This document shows positions 1 through 8,541 of a DNA stretch of 64,000 bases, one piece after another. A program made the translations under genes and the position numbers. The stretch is from Oricola thermophila (GTDB lineage Bacteria > Pseudomonadota > Alphaproteobacteria > Rhizobiales > Rhizobiaceae). The notes beneath the pieces are model-generated. The model was not told where the DNA came from. It saw only the letters and a program-made list of their open reading frames with translations, and did not search any database. Within the stretch, counting starts at the first letter, position 1, and each line of letters opens with the position of its first letter. The DNA is taken from NCBI RefSeq assembly GCF_013358405.1, contig NZ_CP054836.1, forward strand, positions 3,934,540 through 3,998,539. The letters run 5' to 3'.

Positions 1-2
1 TG

Positions 3-758
3 AGCGAGATCATCGAGCTTTCGGACGCCATCATGGTGGCGCGCGGCGATCTCGGCGTCGAGATGCCGCTTGAATCGGTCCCCGGCATCCAGAAACAGAT
101 CATCCGTGCCGCTCGCAAGGCGGGCAAGCCGGTGGTCGTCGCCACGCAGATGCTGGAATCGATGATCTCGGCACCGGTGCCGACACGCGCCGAGGTCTCC
201 GACGTGGCGACTGCCGTGTTCGAAGGTGCGGACGCCGTGATGCTTTCGGCGGAATCGGCGGCCGGCGACTACCCGGTCGAGGCGGTTGAAACCATGTCCC
301 GCGTAGCCGAGAAGGTAGAGCGCGACAGCCTGTTCTCCGGCATTCTCAATGCGCAGCGGCCCGAAGCGGAAGCCACCGGCTCGGATGCCATTTCCGCGGC
401 GGCACGCCAGATCGCGCATACGCTGAAGCTGTCGGCCATCGTCTGCTACACGTCTTCCGGCACCACCGGGCTGCGAGCGTCGCGCGAGCGGCCGGACACG
501 CCGGTGATTGCGCTGTCGCCGGTTATCGAGACCGCACGCCGTCTGGCCCTCGTGTGGGGCCTGCACTGCGTGGTCACGGAAGATGCCGTCGATCTCGACG
601 ACATGGTGGATCGCGCCTGCCGGATCGCGTACCGGGAACAGTTCGCCAAGCCGGGCGACCGCATCATCATTACTGCGGGCGTGCCGCTGGGAACGCCGGG
701 CGCCACCAACATGCTGCGCATCGCCTATATCGGATCCGACGGCCTCTCAGGCATCTGA
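3..758 (+). CDS. pyk: Pyruvate kinase, C-terminal part
   Basis: This is the last 251 codons of pyruvate kinase, which converts phosphoenolpyruvate and ADP to pyruvate and ATP in the cytoplasm. The 5' end lies outside the window. The visible part opens in the barrel with [17 protein letters not shown], followed by the conserved ATQMLESM segment, and continues into the C-terminal domain ([23 protein letters not shown]). It ends with a TGA that overlaps by 12 nt the 3' end of the convergent hydrolase gene. Family identity is clear from the motifs. The upstream promoter and the first half of the enzyme cannot be judged. Confidence 0.95.
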   Translation, partial: SEIIELSDAIMVARGDLGVEMPLESVPGIQKQIIRAARKAGKPVVVATQMLESMISAPVPTRAEVSDVATAVFEGADAVMLSAESAAGDYPVEAVETMSRVAEKVERDSLFSGILNAQRPEAEATGSDAISAAARQIAHTLKLSAIVCYTSSGTTGLRASRERPDTPVIALSPVIETARRLALVWGLHCVVTEDAVDLDDMVDRACRIAYREQFAKPGDRIIITAGVPLGTPGATNMLRIAYIGSDGLSGI

Positions 759-1808
759 CGGGACCGCTTCGCGGTTGCCGAGACTGCGGTGGACCGGTCC
801 GTACCGGTCTTCCGCGATCCGCTCTTCCAGCTGTCGGGCCAGCGCCTGGAGATCGCGAGGCTTCCCGGCCAGCTTTTCGAGCGCAGCGACCGCGAGGTCG
901 GTCGCCACATAGTCGGGCTTGTGGCCGAGGTTCCTCACCCATACGAGCTCCGCATTTTCCAGATCGCGGGCCAGCCCCATGGAATGGACCCGTGGAAGCA
1001 CGATCGTGTCTCCGTCGCCGGTGATGATGACGGCAGGCGCCTTGATCCGCGGGTAGCGGGGTGCCGTGCGGGCGACATATTCGCTCAGCCGGGCCACGTC
1101 GATGGCGTTGGCCCGGAAATGCCATGGGCGAAGCACCATCGCGACGCCTGTCCGTCGCACGAAATCCCTGGCCGGGGGATTGGGCGAGAACACCGCCCTG
1201 GTGCCGGGCCACAGGCGCAGCAGGCCGAGCGGCACGACCAAGGTTTCGGAGAAAAGTCGGCCTATGATCGGCCGCGGTGTCAGGTCGTAGTACCAGTCGA
1301 CACCCCCGGGCCAGGGATGGCTCACGGGAGCCATGAAAAGAATGCCGGCAGTCTTCCCGGGATGGTTGAGCGCGAAGGAGGCTGCTATCGCGCCGCCGAA
1401 GGAATGGCCGGCAATGATTGCCTTCCCTATCCCGAGTTCGTCGAGCAACGCGGCAATGGTGTCGGCCTGTCCGTCCGGCAGCTCGTTGTACTCCGGGCCG
1501 CGGGCGGACCAGCCGTGGCCCGGCCGGTCGACGAAGAGAAGGTCGGCACGACCCGCGAGCCGGTCGCGGAAGGCGAGCATCTGGTCGAGAAGATTGCCGC
1601 TGGCACCGTGCAGGAAGACCACCGGCGGCAGGTCGGCGGTGCCTTCGGCCCGTTCCAGAACATAGTGCAGTCGCGTTCCGTTGACGGTGGCAAAACGGCC
1701 GACCGGCGGATGGCGCCGCTCGATCACCAGGACGAAGATGCGGGTGAAAAGCACCAGGGCGGCGAGAAGGGCGAGGAGGACCAGAAACGCCGTGACGACG
1801 ATTTGCAT
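747..1808 (-). CDS. Alpha/beta-fold hydrolase, membrane-anchored
   Basis: A 353-residue alpha/beta hydrolase. Residues 3-29 form one N-terminal hydrophobic segment that probably anchors it in the inner membrane. The oxyanion-hole HG is at 67-68, the nucleophile elbow GHSFGG has Ser136, the acid is probably Asp265 or Asp267 in GDGD, and the histidine is His296 in NLGHKPD. All catalytic elements are therefore present, but the substrate (ester, lactone or peptide) cannot be told. It lies 26 nt downstream of the TPR gene on the same strand and is probably co-transcribed with it. The 3' end overlaps pyk by 12 nt. Confidence 0.85.
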   Translation of the reverse strand: MQIVVTAFLVLLALLAALVLFTRIFVLVIERRHPPVGRFATVNGTRLHYVLERAEGTADLPPVVFLHGASGNLLDQMLAFRDRLAGRADLLFVDRPGHGWSARGPEYNELPDGQADTIAALLDELGIGKAIIAGHSFGGAIAASFALNHPGKTAGILFMAPVSHPWPGGVDWYYDLTPRPIIGRLFSETLVVPLGLLRLWPGTRAVFSPNPPARDFVRRTGVAMVLRPWHFRANAIDVARLSEYVARTAPRYPRIKAPAVIITGDGDTIVLPRVHSMGLARDLENAELVWVRNLGHKPDYVATDLAVAALEKLAGKPRDLQALARQLEERIAEDRYGPVHRSLGNREAVPSDA

Positions 1809-1834
1809 TCGCGATTTCCGATTGCGTCAGGTCA

Positions 1835-2488
1835 TCAGGCGGGATCGGCTGCCAACTCGTCGGAAAGGCGGATCACCGCTTCCTGGGCCGATTGCATGGC
1901 TGGATAGACATCGAGCGCGCGCTCCCATGCCTTCAGCGCCGCCTCCTTGCGGCCTGTACGTTCCAGGATCGTCGCCATGCCTGCCAATGCCCCGAAGTGG
2001 CGCGGCTCGAGCTCCAGCGCCTTGCGAATGTCGGTCATCGACTTGGCGAAATTGTCCATGGCGTAGTGCACGGTGGCGCGGCGGTTCCAGCCCTCGGCGA
2101 AATCGGGCGCGCGGATCACCACCTGGTCGAGGAAATCGAGCGCGACGTTGTACTTCTTCTCCTCGAAGGCATCGTTTGCCCAGGTCATGAAAAGGTCGAT
2201 CGTCGCGCTGCCGGAGCGATACCATTCGTTCCAGATGCTTTCGGCTATGGCCGCAGCGTGGCGGCGGTCGCGCGCCTTTTTCAGTTCGCCGAAAAGCTCG
2301 TCGATGCGCGCCGTTCCCTTGTCGGAAGCAAGCGGAACATCTTCATAGACCGGCGGCGGCGCGACGAGATTCTCCTCGGGAACGGGAAGGGGGGCGCCGG
2401 GTTCGGGATCGCCGAATTCCTGCGCATGCGCGATCGGCATGGCCAGCGAGAGGGCGGTGATTGTCACCAAGCGCAAAAACGTCTGCAT
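1835..2488 (-). CDS. Secreted tetratricopeptide-repeat protein
   Basis: A 217-residue protein starting MQTFLRLVTITALS, with a signal peptide that probably ends after AHA (about residue 22). The C-terminal half contains TPR helices (ALDFLDQVVIRAPDFAEGWNRRATVHYAM, then two further repeats), so it is probably a periplasmic scaffold. An in-frame TTG nine codons upstream is an alternative start. The ATG is preferred because a signal peptide follows it directly. No Shine-Dalgarno precedes the ATG; a perfect 22-bp dyad abuts it instead, which suggests a leaderless or operator-controlled transcript. Cytochrome-c-maturation-like TPR proteins look similar, so no precise role is assigned. Confidence 0.8.
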   Translation of the reverse strand: MQTFLRLVTITALSLAMPIAHAQEFGDPEPGAPLPVPEENLVAPPPVYEDVPLASDKGTARIDELFGELKKARDRRHAAAIAESIWNEWYRSGSATIDLFMTWANDAFEEKKYNVALDFLDQVVIRAPDFAEGWNRRATVHYAMDNFAKSMTDIRKALELEPRHFGALAGMATILERTGRKEAALKAWERALDVYPAMQSAQEAVIRLSDELAADPA

Positions 2489-2509
2489 GCGAACAAGGTA
2501 TTGTTCGCA
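2488..2509. promoter_or_regulatory. Perfect inverted repeat at the TPR gene start
   Basis: TGCGAACAA at 2488-2496 and its exact complement TTGTTCGCA at 2501-2509 are separated by GGTA. The dyad touches the ATG of the TPR gene. On the minus strand TTGACG lies 16 nt before TACCTT, a weak promoter that would place the dyad over the -10 region. It resembles a repressor operator; the cognate protein is unknown. Confidence 0.55.
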
Positions 2510-2541
2510 CAGCAAACGTCAAATGCAAAATTCGTTGAGGC

Positions 2542-2559
2542 TGCGACCGGACGGTCGCA
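2542..2559 (-). terminator. Possible rpmJ terminator hairpin
   Basis: TGCGACCG and CGGTCGCA form an 8-bp inverted repeat just past the rpmJ stop codon on the minus strand. There is no uninterrupted T run immediately after the stem, so intrinsic termination is uncertain. Confidence 0.4.
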
Positions 2560-2568
2560 CAAGCGGGA

Positions 2569-2694
2569 TCAGCCCTGGCGCGCCTTGTAGCGCGGGTTCT
2601 GCTTGTTGATGATGTAAACGCGACCCTTGCGGCGAACGAGCCGGTTGTTGCGGTCACGGGTCTTCAGCGCCTTGAGCGAGTTCTTGATCTTCAT
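2569..2694 (-). CDS. rpmJ: 50S ribosomal protein L36
   Basis: A 41-residue basic protein ending [17 protein letters not shown], which is the longer, cysteine-free (zinc-independent) form of L36. L36 binds 23S rRNA in the large subunit. Start and length match the family exactly: [11 protein letters not shown] at the front and no CxxC. It stands alone between the purK terminator and the TPR gene, as expected for the single-gene rpmJ locus of rhizobia. Absence of the Cys/His zinc ligands means this copy should function under zinc limitation. Whether another L36 copy exists cannot be seen here. Confidence 0.95.
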   Translation of the reverse strand: MKIKNSLKALKTRDRNNRLVRRKGRVYIINKQNPRYKARQG

Positions 2695-2723
2695 TGTATC
2701 GCCTATGGTGCCCTTCGCGGGCT

Positions 2724-2750
2724 CAAACAAAAACGCGCCGGATGGCGCGC
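2724..2750 (-). terminator. Rho-independent terminator of the purEK operon
   Basis: Read on the minus strand, CGCGCC-ATCC-GGCGCG is followed by TTTTTGTTTG. It lies 45 nt past the purK stop and 30 nt before rpmJ, so it separates the two transcripts. Confidence 0.75.
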
Positions 2751-2792
2751 AAAACCTGTGCCGCGGTGGATAACCGCAATGGCGGGCTATTG

Positions 2793-3872
2793 TCAACCGA
2801 CGCGGCGGACAATGCGCGTGAAATGCCCCATCTTGCGGCCCGGGCGGCTCTCGGCCTTTCCGTAGTCGTGCACCAGTATGTCGGGATCGGCGGCGAGGTC
2901 GGGAACGCGGGCGATGTCGTTTCCGATCAGGTTGTGCATCACGCAGTCGGAATGGCGCGTGCCGGAAGAGAGCGGCCACCCGGCAATGGCGCGGATATGC
3001 TGCTCGAACTGCGAGACCGTGCAGGCGGCTTCGGTCCAGTGCCCGGAATTGTGCACGCGCGGGGCAAACTCGTTCGCGCGCAGGCTGCCGTCCTCCATGA
3101 CGAAGAATTCCAGCCCGAGCGTGCCGACATAGGCGAGGGCGCCGGCAAGCATCCCCGCAAGGTCCTTCGCCCGGCTCTCGATCCCCGCGTCGACGCCGGA
3201 AGGCAGCGTCGACGTGGCGAGTATGCCGTTCTCGTGCACGTTCCTGGCCGGGTCGAAACAGACGGTCGTCCCGTCCCCGGACCGGGTCGCGATCACGGAT
3301 ATCTCGGCCGAGAAGGGGGCGAACTCTTCCAGGATCGCGGGAGCATGGCAGATTTCCTGCAGTGCCTCCGCGGGCGAGGGATCGGTCGCATCGCCCCGGA
3401 AACGGACCTGGCCCTTTCCGTCGTAGCCGAGGCGGCGCGTCTTCAGGATGCCGCGGCCGCCGAAGCCGCGAAGCGCTTCCGCGAGATCGTCCGCGCCGCC
3501 AATGTCGCGGAAGGCGACGGTCGGAATGCCGTGGTCGTTGAGGAACGTCTTCTCGACAAGCCTGTCCTGGGCCACTTCAAGCGCCCGGGACGAGGGACGG
3601 AGGGCGACAGTGCTCTCCAGCCAGCGCGCCGCCTCGAGGTCGATGTTCTCGAACTCGTATGTGACGACGTCGCAGCGCCCGGACAGGTCGGCAAGCGCGG
3701 CCTTGTCGTCATAGGCGGCGACGATCTGCGCATTGCAAAGCTGCGCGGCCGGGCAATCGGCCTGCGGCTCCAGAACCACCGTCCGGAAGCCGAGCCGCGA
3801 CGCGGCAATCGCGAGCATGCGGCCGAGCTGGCCTCCGCCGATGATGCCGATGGTTGCTCCCCGTTGCAGCAT
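2793..3872 (-). CDS. purK: 5-(carboxyamino)imidazole ribonucleotide synthase
   Basis: PurK carboxylates aminoimidazole ribonucleotide using ATP and bicarbonate in de novo purine synthesis. The 359-residue sequence has the N-terminal nucleotide-binding [10 protein letters not shown], the ATP-grasp loop [15 protein letters not shown] (about 145-160), the acidic [13 protein letters not shown], and the metal-binding [13 protein letters not shown]. Length is typical. The start ATG ([10 protein letters not shown]) sits 2 nt after the purE stop, so the two are translationally coupled. purE, its partner in the next step, is immediately upstream. The operon ends in a clear terminator. Confidence 0.95.
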   Translation of the reverse strand: MLQRGATIGIIGGGQLGRMLAIAASRLGFRTVVLEPQADCPAAQLCNAQIVAAYDDKAALADLSGRCDVVTYEFENIDLEAARWLESTVALRPSSRALEVAQDRLVEKTFLNDHGIPTVAFRDIGGADDLAEALRGFGGRGILKTRRLGYDGKGQVRFRGDATDPSPAEALQEICHAPAILEEFAPFSAEISVIATRSGDGTTVCFDPARNVHENGILATSTLPSGVDAGIESRAKDLAGMLAGALAYVGTLGLEFFVMEDGSLRANEFAPRVHNSGHWTEAACTVSQFEQHIRAIAGWPLSSGTRHSDCVMHNLIGNDIARVPDLAADPDILVHDYGKAESRPGRKMGHFTRIVRRVG

Positions 3873-3874
3873 GG

Positions 3875-4363
3875 TCAGTCTTCGTCCGACGGCTGCTCGG
3901 CGACAGAGGCGGTGCGGGCCGCGCGCCAGGAGTCGAGGCGGGCGGCCAGCGCGTCGTCGGACAGCGCGAGGATGGCCGTCGCCATCAGCGCGGCATTGGC
4001 CGCGCCGGCCTCGCCGATGGCAAGCGTGCCGACGGGAATGCCGGCCGGCATCTGGACTATGGAGAGAAGCGAATCCTTGCCCGAAAGCGCCTTCGAGCGG
4101 ACGGGCACGCCGAGAACCGGAAGCGGCGTCAGCGCGGCGACCATGCCCGGCAGATGCGCCGCGCCGCCTGCGCCGGCGATGACGACCTTGTAGCCATCCG
4201 CTTTCGCCGACCTGGCGAATTCGTACATGCGATCGGGCGTGCGGTGCGCCGAGACGATCAGCGCCCTGTAGCCGACGTCCAGCTCGTCGAGGATATCGGC
4301 GGCGTGACGCATGGTCGGCCAGTCCGACTGGCTTCCCATGATGATGGCGACGTCTGCGGGCAT
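3875..4363 (-). CDS. purE: 5-(carboxyamino)imidazole ribonucleotide mutase
   Basis: PurE (162 aa) shifts the carboxyl group of N5-CAIR to give CAIR, using the product of PurK. The class I motifs are present: [12 protein letters not shown] at the N-terminus (phosphate binding), SAHRTPDRM with the catalytic His, and [11 protein letters not shown]. It lies 25 nt downstream of a DUF465 gene and 2 nt upstream of purK. The DUF465-purE-purK order is common in rhizobia. No PurE-only (class II) features are visible, which agrees with purK being adjacent. Confidence 0.96.
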   Translation of the reverse strand: MPADVAIIMGSQSDWPTMRHAADILDELDVGYRALIVSAHRTPDRMYEFARSAKADGYKVVIAGAGGAAHLPGMVAALTPLPVLGVPVRSKALSGKDSLLSIVQMPAGIPVGTLAIGEAGAANAALMATAILALSDDALAARLDSWRAARTASVAEQPSDED

Positions 4364-4388
4364 TGGCTTGTTCCGGTTCCGGTGGCGT

Positions 4389-4592
4389 TCAGGCGATGAT
4401 GTCGGGGATGATCTGGTCTTCGATCTGCTGCAACCTGTCCTTGATGGCCAGCTTCTTCTTCTTCATGCGCTGTATCTGCATCATGTTGCAGCCAACCTGC
4501 GCCATGGCACGGATCGCGGCATCGTAATCCTCGTGCTCCTGCCTCAGGCGCGCGGCCGCCAAACGCAACTCCGCCTGATCCTGTTCAGACAT
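4389..4592 (-). CDS. YdcH/DUF465 family small protein
   Basis: A 67-residue, mostly helical protein with the DUF465 pattern ([15 protein letters not shown], then [16 protein letters not shown]). The family is widespread in alphaproteobacteria and has no established function; two antiparallel helices are expected. It heads the purEK transcript. It is one of two DUF465 copies that diverge from the same 177-bp intergenic region (the other starts at 4770), which suggests local duplication. The start ATG is preceded by AGAAGGACAGGGC, an acceptable ribosome-binding site. Confidence 0.85.
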   Translation of the reverse strand: MSEQDQAELRLAAARLRQEHEDYDAAIRAMAQVGCNMMQIQRMKKKKLAIKDRLQQIEDQIIPDIIA

Positions 4593-4769
4593 GCCCTGTC
4601 CTTCTGGTTACCTGCTGGTCGGGGAGGCCATGCAAGGGTTTCGATTGCAGCCTTCTTTGCAACAAATCTTCACGCATTTCCACAGGGGCCCGTTCGACAC
4701 AAAGCGGTTTTCATGTCACGATTTCAAGTCCGGCACGATTGGCCGGCCAACATGCAAGGAGACATGCCC

Positions 4770-4946
4770 ATGTCGATCGAAGCTCACCTCGAGTCCCTCT
4801 TGCGCAAACACGGTGTCCTGGAATCGGAAATTTCCGATATCCTTTCCCGGCCCGCGCCCGATCAGGCGGAACTGACGCAATTGAAGCGGGAGAAACTGCG
4901 GGTGAAGGAAGAGATCGAACGCATAAAGGCCGAAACCCGGCACTAG
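4770..4946 (+). CDS. YdcH/DUF465 family small protein, second copy
   Basis: A 58-residue protein (MSIEAHLESLLRKHGVL...LTQLKREKLRVKEEIERI) with the DUF465 two-helix layout. It is more acidic and shorter than the divergent copy at 4389-4592. The start at 4770 was chosen because AAGGAGA lies 7 nt upstream; the ATGs at 4752 and 4764 are too far from or too close to that site. The gene is followed by the convergent arsR gene. Function is unknown for the family. Confidence 0.82.
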   Translation: MSIEAHLESLLRKHGVLESEISDILSRPAPDQAELTQLKREKLRVKEEIERIKAETRH

Positions 4947-4977
4947 GCGGGAACGGCATTTCAAGCCGGCCGGCGCA

Positions 4978-5244
4978 TCAGGCGCCGGTCCAGAACTGGT
5001 CCAGCCACAAATGAAGTGGCGAGAAAGCCGCTTCTTCGAGCATGTAGATGCGCCGCGTGCCCTCGGATCGGGCAGAAACCATGCCCGCATCGAGAAGTAT
5101 CTTCATGTGCTGCGAAACCGCCGGACGCGAGATGGGCAGACTTTCCGCCAACTCGCCCACCGTGCGAGGCGACCGTCGCAATTCCTCGAGGATGTAGCGA
5201 CGATGCGGATCCGCGATGGCAAAAAATGAGTCCGAGGTGCTCAT
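4978..5244 (-). CDS. ArsR/SdpR-type autorepressor, cysteine-free
   Basis: An 88-residue winged-helix protein. The recognition helix region reads SLPISRPAVSQHMKILLDAGMV and the wing RSEGTRRIYML. It contains no cysteine at all, so it cannot be a classical thiol- or metal-sensing ArsR/BigR protein; it resembles the SdpR/aromatic-cluster ArsR subgroup instead. It is encoded 31 nt downstream of a TauE/SafE permease on the same strand. The 31-nt gap is filled by a three-half-site repeat, which argues for autoregulation of at least this gene. The inducer is unknown. Confidence 0.85.
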   Translation of the reverse strand: MSTSDSFFAIADPHRRYILEELRRSPRTVGELAESLPISRPAVSQHMKILLDAGMVSARSEGTRRIYMLEEAAFSPLHLWLDQFWTGA

Positions 5245-5245
5245 T

Positions 5246-5269
5246 TCTTACGGGTAAGATCACTCTTAC
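5246..5269. promoter_or_regulatory. Triple half-site operator before arsR
   Basis: TCTTAC-GG-GTAAGA-TCAC-TCTTAC gives three alternating copies of one hexamer directly before the arsR start codon (ATG at 5244 on the minus strand). Two overlapping dyads result. Position and symmetry fit binding of the ArsR dimer. Confidence 0.65.
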
Positions 5270-5275
5270 GTCACG

Positions 5276-6046
5276 TCAAGATGCAATTCCCGGCAATCCG
5301 TCGTAGACGAGTTTCAGCCCGACGACGAAGACCATTGCATACATGAACGGATAGAAGATCTGCTTGTTCATGCGCCTGACGATCCATGCGCCGGCGATGG
5401 TGGCGACCGGCGCGACGGGCATGAGCACCAGGGACGTGGCCAGATTTTCGACGTCGAACTGGCCGAGGGCCATGTAGGGCAGAAGCTTGACCGCGTTCAT
5501 GACGGCGAAGAAGACGACCGAGGTGCCGGTATACAGCTTCGGATCCTGCCGGAGTGGCAAGGTGTAGACCTGGTAGGGCGGGCCCCCCGCATGGGATACG
5601 AAACTGGTGAAGCCGGCCAGAACGCCCCAGAAGCCGCCCTTGGCAATATTGTGGGGTTTCGGCTCCGGCGGCAGGGAGCGCAGGCGAAGCCGGATGTAGT
5701 CGGCCACGAAAAGGAGCGCGACGAGGCCGACAACGAAACGCACCTGCGGGACGGTGACCCAGGATGCCGTGAACCATCCGATCGCGATGCCGAGAATGCC
5801 GGCGGGTAGCATGATCTTCAGTGTCTTCGGGTCGTAGCTGCCCCGCCAGGTCCACAGGCCGACGATGTCCATGACGATCAGGATCGGCAGCATGATCGCG
5901 GCGGCCCTGACCGGAGAGATTACCAGCGCCATCAGCGGCACGCCGATCAGTGCCATGGCGCCGCCCAGCCCGCCTTTCGACAGGCCGACGAAGATGACCG
6001 CGGGAATCGCGGCCACGTAGAAAAGGGGATCGGTAACAAATGGCAT
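5276..6046 (-). CDS. TauE/SafE family membrane permease
   Basis: A 256-residue integral membrane protein with about eight hydrophobic segments. The family signatures are the N-terminal GLSKGGLGGAMALIGVPLMALVI and the second-half repeat GFTSFVSHAGGPPYQVYTL. The family exports sulfite or sulfoacetate or moves other organosulfur anions across the inner membrane; the actual substrate cannot be read from sequence. A cysteine-free ArsR regulator follows directly. A second, distant TauE/SafE protein is encoded at 52122-52886. Confidence 0.88.
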   Translation of the reverse strand: MPFVTDPLFYVAAIPAVIFVGLSKGGLGGAMALIGVPLMALVISPVRAAAIMLPILIVMDIVGLWTWRGSYDPKTLKIMLPAGILGIAIGWFTASWVTVPQVRFVVGLVALLFVADYIRLRLRSLPPEPKPHNIAKGGFWGVLAGFTSFVSHAGGPPYQVYTLPLRQDPKLYTGTSVVFFAVMNAVKLLPYMALGQFDVENLATSLVLMPVAPVATIAGAWIVRRMNKQIFYPFMYAMVFVVGLKLVYDGLPGIAS

Positions 6047-6182
6047 TGCGGCTTCGCTTTCCGCGCCACTTTCAACGCGGAAGCGGCGAAGTCAATGGAT
6101 TCGGCGCACGGGCGTCGACAAGTGCCGCAAAACGGTCGCTTTTCCGGTTGAAGGCGATGCGCGGGAGACATAGAAGTCCGCC

Positions 6183-6839
6183 ATGACGAACTCGATCACA
6201 GAACGCTGCAGGCTTGTCCTGATCGCGCCCGAGGGGGCAACGGGGCCGGATTTCGAAAAGGCACTCGAGGCGGCGCTTGCCGCCGGTGATGTCGCCTCGG
6301 CGATATTCCCTGCCTACGGAATGGACGAGGCCAGCTATCAGCGGCACCTGGAAAGCTGCGTGCCGATCGCGCAGGGATTCGGCGTGGCGGCCATCGTGGT
6401 GGACGACACCCGCGCCTTCGGCCGCACCGGAGCCGACGGGCTGCATGTAGACGGCGGTCCGGAGGATGTCGGCAACGCGGTCGAAAAGGCCGACGGCCGC
6501 TACATCGTCGGGGCAGGGCGCGCGGAGACCCGGCATCGCGCGCTGGAACTCGGCGAGCAGCGCCCGGACTACCTGTTCTTCGGCCGGTTCGGCCAGGATA
6601 CACGGCCCGAGCCGCATCGCCGCAACCTGGCGATGGCGGAATGGTGGGCCGCCATGGTGGAAATCCCGTGCATCGTGATGGGCGGCGCCTCGCTTGATAC
6701 CTTGGAACGGGCGGCTTCGACGGGGGCCGAATTCGTCGCGCTGTCGCGTGCGGTGTTCGGCGAAGGCATCGACCCGGCCGCGGCGATCGCCGAGGCCAAC
6801 GGGATGCTGGAAAACCACAAGCTGGCCGCGGACGCATGA
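6183..6839 (+). CDS. Thiamine-phosphate-synthase-like (ThiE-fold) protein
   Basis: A 218-residue TIM-barrel protein related to ThiE. It keeps the barrel outline (CRLVLIAPEG at the start, AIVVDDTRAFGRTGADGLHVDGG mid-protein, IPCIVMGGASLDTLERAASTGAEFVALSRAVF at the end). The DYLFFGRFG segment replaces the usual GPVFPT-type motif of true ThiE, so synthase activity is doubtful. The stop overlaps the next start (ATGA), coupling it to the Sel1 gene. No other thiamine gene is near. A role outside thiamine synthesis is as likely as a divergent ThiE. Confidence 0.75.
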   Translation: MTNSITERCRLVLIAPEGATGPDFEKALEAALAAGDVASAIFPAYGMDEASYQRHLESCVPIAQGFGVAAIVVDDTRAFGRTGADGLHVDGGPEDVGNAVEKADGRYIVGAGRAETRHRALELGEQRPDYLFFGRFGQDTRPEPHRRNLAMAEWWAAMVEIPCIVMGGASLDTLERAASTGAEFVALSRAVFGEGIDPAAAIAEANGMLENHKLAADA

Positions 6840-7819
6840 GAGGCGACGGCAAGCAGACCTGGGTGACGGCCGGACGCGCCATGCTGGCCGGGCTGTTGCT
6901 GGTCGCCTGGCCGGCCGGTGTCGCGCAGGCCACGGAAAACAGCGAAGAGCCCCCGAACGCGCACAGCGTGGCGCCCTCGCGCTTCGGCGAGCCGCCTGCG
7001 GACGAGGCCTTCGGGGCATTCCAGCGTGGCCTCTATCTCACCGCGCGCAATCTCGCTTTGCCACGCGCCGAGGCCGGCGACCCGGCCGCGCAGACGCTGC
7101 TGGCCGAAATCTACGCGCGCGGTCTCGGCGTTCCGCGTGATCCCGAAGAGGCAGCCAAGTGGTACATGAAGGCGGCCGACCAGGGCGTGCCGGAGGCGCA
7201 GATGCAGTATGCCCTCATCCTGCTGAAAGGCGAACCGGACGAGGAACAGAAGGCAAGGGCCACTGCAATGATGAAAGCGGCCGCCGACGCGGGCAATGCC
7301 CATGCCGAGTTCAACTACGCGCAGTTGCTGATCAATGAGCGGCCTTCCGGCGACAGCATGAAGCTTGCCTACGAGTATTTTATGCGTGCCGCGAAAAAGG
7401 GCATCCCGGATGCGCAGTATGCGGTCAGCCAGTTTCTCCACAACGGGACCGGCGGCATTGCAGCGGACTCGGCACAGGCGCGCGAATGGCTGATCAAGGC
7501 CGCCCGGCAGAATTTCGACACGGCGCAATTCGAACTCGGCCAGTGGTACCTGCACGGGATCGGCGGCGAGCGGGACCTCGACAGGGCTTTTTCCTGGACG
7601 CTGCGGGCGGCACGCGCGGGCAATATCGCCGCGCAGGCGGCCGTTGCCAAACTCTACTGGGGCGCGCTCGGGACGGAGCCCGACGAGGCCGAGGCCGCCG
7701 CATGGTACGTGGTGGCCCGTCGGGCCGGGCTGCGCGACCGCGCACTCGACGATTTCTGGGAGGGGCTGACCGAGGAGGAGCAGCGCGCGGCCATCGACAG
7801 GGCGAACCAACTGCGCTGA
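6836..7819 (+). CDS. Secreted Sel1-like repeat protein
   Basis: A 327-residue protein with an N-terminal signal peptide (hydrophobic 13-28, likely cleavage after AQA). Several Sel1/TPR-like repeats of about 36 residues follow (AEIYARGLGVPRDPEEAAKWYMKAADQG, YLHGIGGERDLDRAFSWTLRAARAG and others) over residues 75-300. Such proteins are periplasmic or envelope scaffolds, and related rhizobial ones affect exopolysaccharide or signalling. It is translationally coupled to the ThiE-like gene by an ATGA overlap. efp follows after a 113-nt gap. Confidence 0.85.
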   Translation: MRGDGKQTWVTAGRAMLAGLLLVAWPAGVAQATENSEEPPNAHSVAPSRFGEPPADEAFGAFQRGLYLTARNLALPRAEAGDPAAQTLLAEIYARGLGVPRDPEEAAKWYMKAADQGVPEAQMQYALILLKGEPDEEQKARATAMMKAAADAGNAHAEFNYAQLLINERPSGDSMKLAYEYFMRAAKKGIPDAQYAVSQFLHNGTGGIAADSAQAREWLIKAARQNFDTAQFELGQWYLHGIGGERDLDRAFSWTLRAARAGNIAAQAAVAKLYWGALGTEPDEAEAAAWYVVARRAGLRDRALDDFWEGLTEEEQRAAIDRANQLR

Positions 7820-7932
7820 CTTTGCCGCGAAAACACGGGCCACATTCAGCGAAGCGCTTGAAAGATCGGCGCAAGTATGGTCTTGAACCGCGAAATTGCA
7901 GGCCCTCGCGGGCACAAGATCGGTGATACCTC

Positions 7933-8496
7933 ATGAAAATAAACGGTAACGAAATCAAGCCGGGCAACGTGATCGAGCACAATGGCGGTCTCTGGGTCGC
8001 GGTGAAATGCAATGCGGTCAAGCCGGGCAAGGGCGGCGCATTCAACCAGGTCGAGCTGAAGAACCTGATCGACGGAACCAAGCTGAACGAGCGTTTCCGT
8101 TCCTCCGAGACGGTGGAGCGGGTCCGCCTCGAGCAGAAGGACTTCCAGTACCTGTACGAACAGGACGACGCCCTGGTGTTCATGGACACGGAGACCTACG
8201 AGCAGCTTGAACTGCAGAAGGACTTCGTCGGCGACCGTGCCGCCTTCCTGCAGGATGGCATGATGGTCACGGTCGAGATGCACGAGGAAAAGCCGATCGG
8301 CGTCACGCTGCCCGACCAGGTCGTGCTCCAGATCGCCGAGGCCGATCCCGTCGTGAAGGGCCAGACCGCGGCTTCCTCCTACAAGCCGGCCGTGCTCGAG
8401 AACGGGGTGCGCATCATGGTGCCGCCCTTCATCGAATCCGGCGAGAAGGTTCTCGTCGACACCAACGAAATCGCCTATATCCGCCGCGCGGACTGA
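7933..8496 (+). CDS. efp: Elongation factor P
   Basis: EF-P (187 aa) relieves ribosome stalling at polyproline stretches. Three beta-barrel domains are recognisable: the KOW-like N-terminal part, the OB-fold middle and the C-terminal [20 protein letters not shown] motif. The loop KPGKGGAF carries Lys33 (Lys34 in E. coli numbering), which in EpmA-containing bacteria is beta-lysylated. Length matches the family. It lies 45 nt upstream of the inositol monophosphatase gene and may be co-transcribed with it. A YebC/PmpR protein, also linked to translation, is encoded at 51345. Confidence 0.97.
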   Translation: MKINGNEIKPGNVIEHNGGLWVAVKCNAVKPGKGGAFNQVELKNLIDGTKLNERFRSSETVERVRLEQKDFQYLYEQDDALVFMDTETYEQLELQKDFVGDRAAFLQDGMMVTVEMHEEKPIGVTLPDQVVLQIAEADPVVKGQTAASSYKPAVLENGVRIMVPPFIESGEKVLVDTNEIAYIRRAD

Positions 8497-8541
8497 CGTC
8501 CGCGCAACAAGGCAACCGCAGCAAGCTCGGGACAGACAGCC

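Noticed and set aside
2694..4193. 499-codon open frame on the plus strand
   Set aside because: It is antisense to purK and purE, which have clear family motifs; long shadow frames are common at this GC content.
4978..5244. ArsR protein as a metal or sulfide sensor
   Set aside because: It contains no cysteine, so neither classical metal sites nor the SqrR/BigR disulfide switch can form.
6183..6839. Bona fide thiamine phosphate synthase
   Set aside because: The barrel outline fits ThiE, but the GPVFPT-type motif is replaced and no other thi gene is nearby, so the enzyme name was kept only as a likeness.
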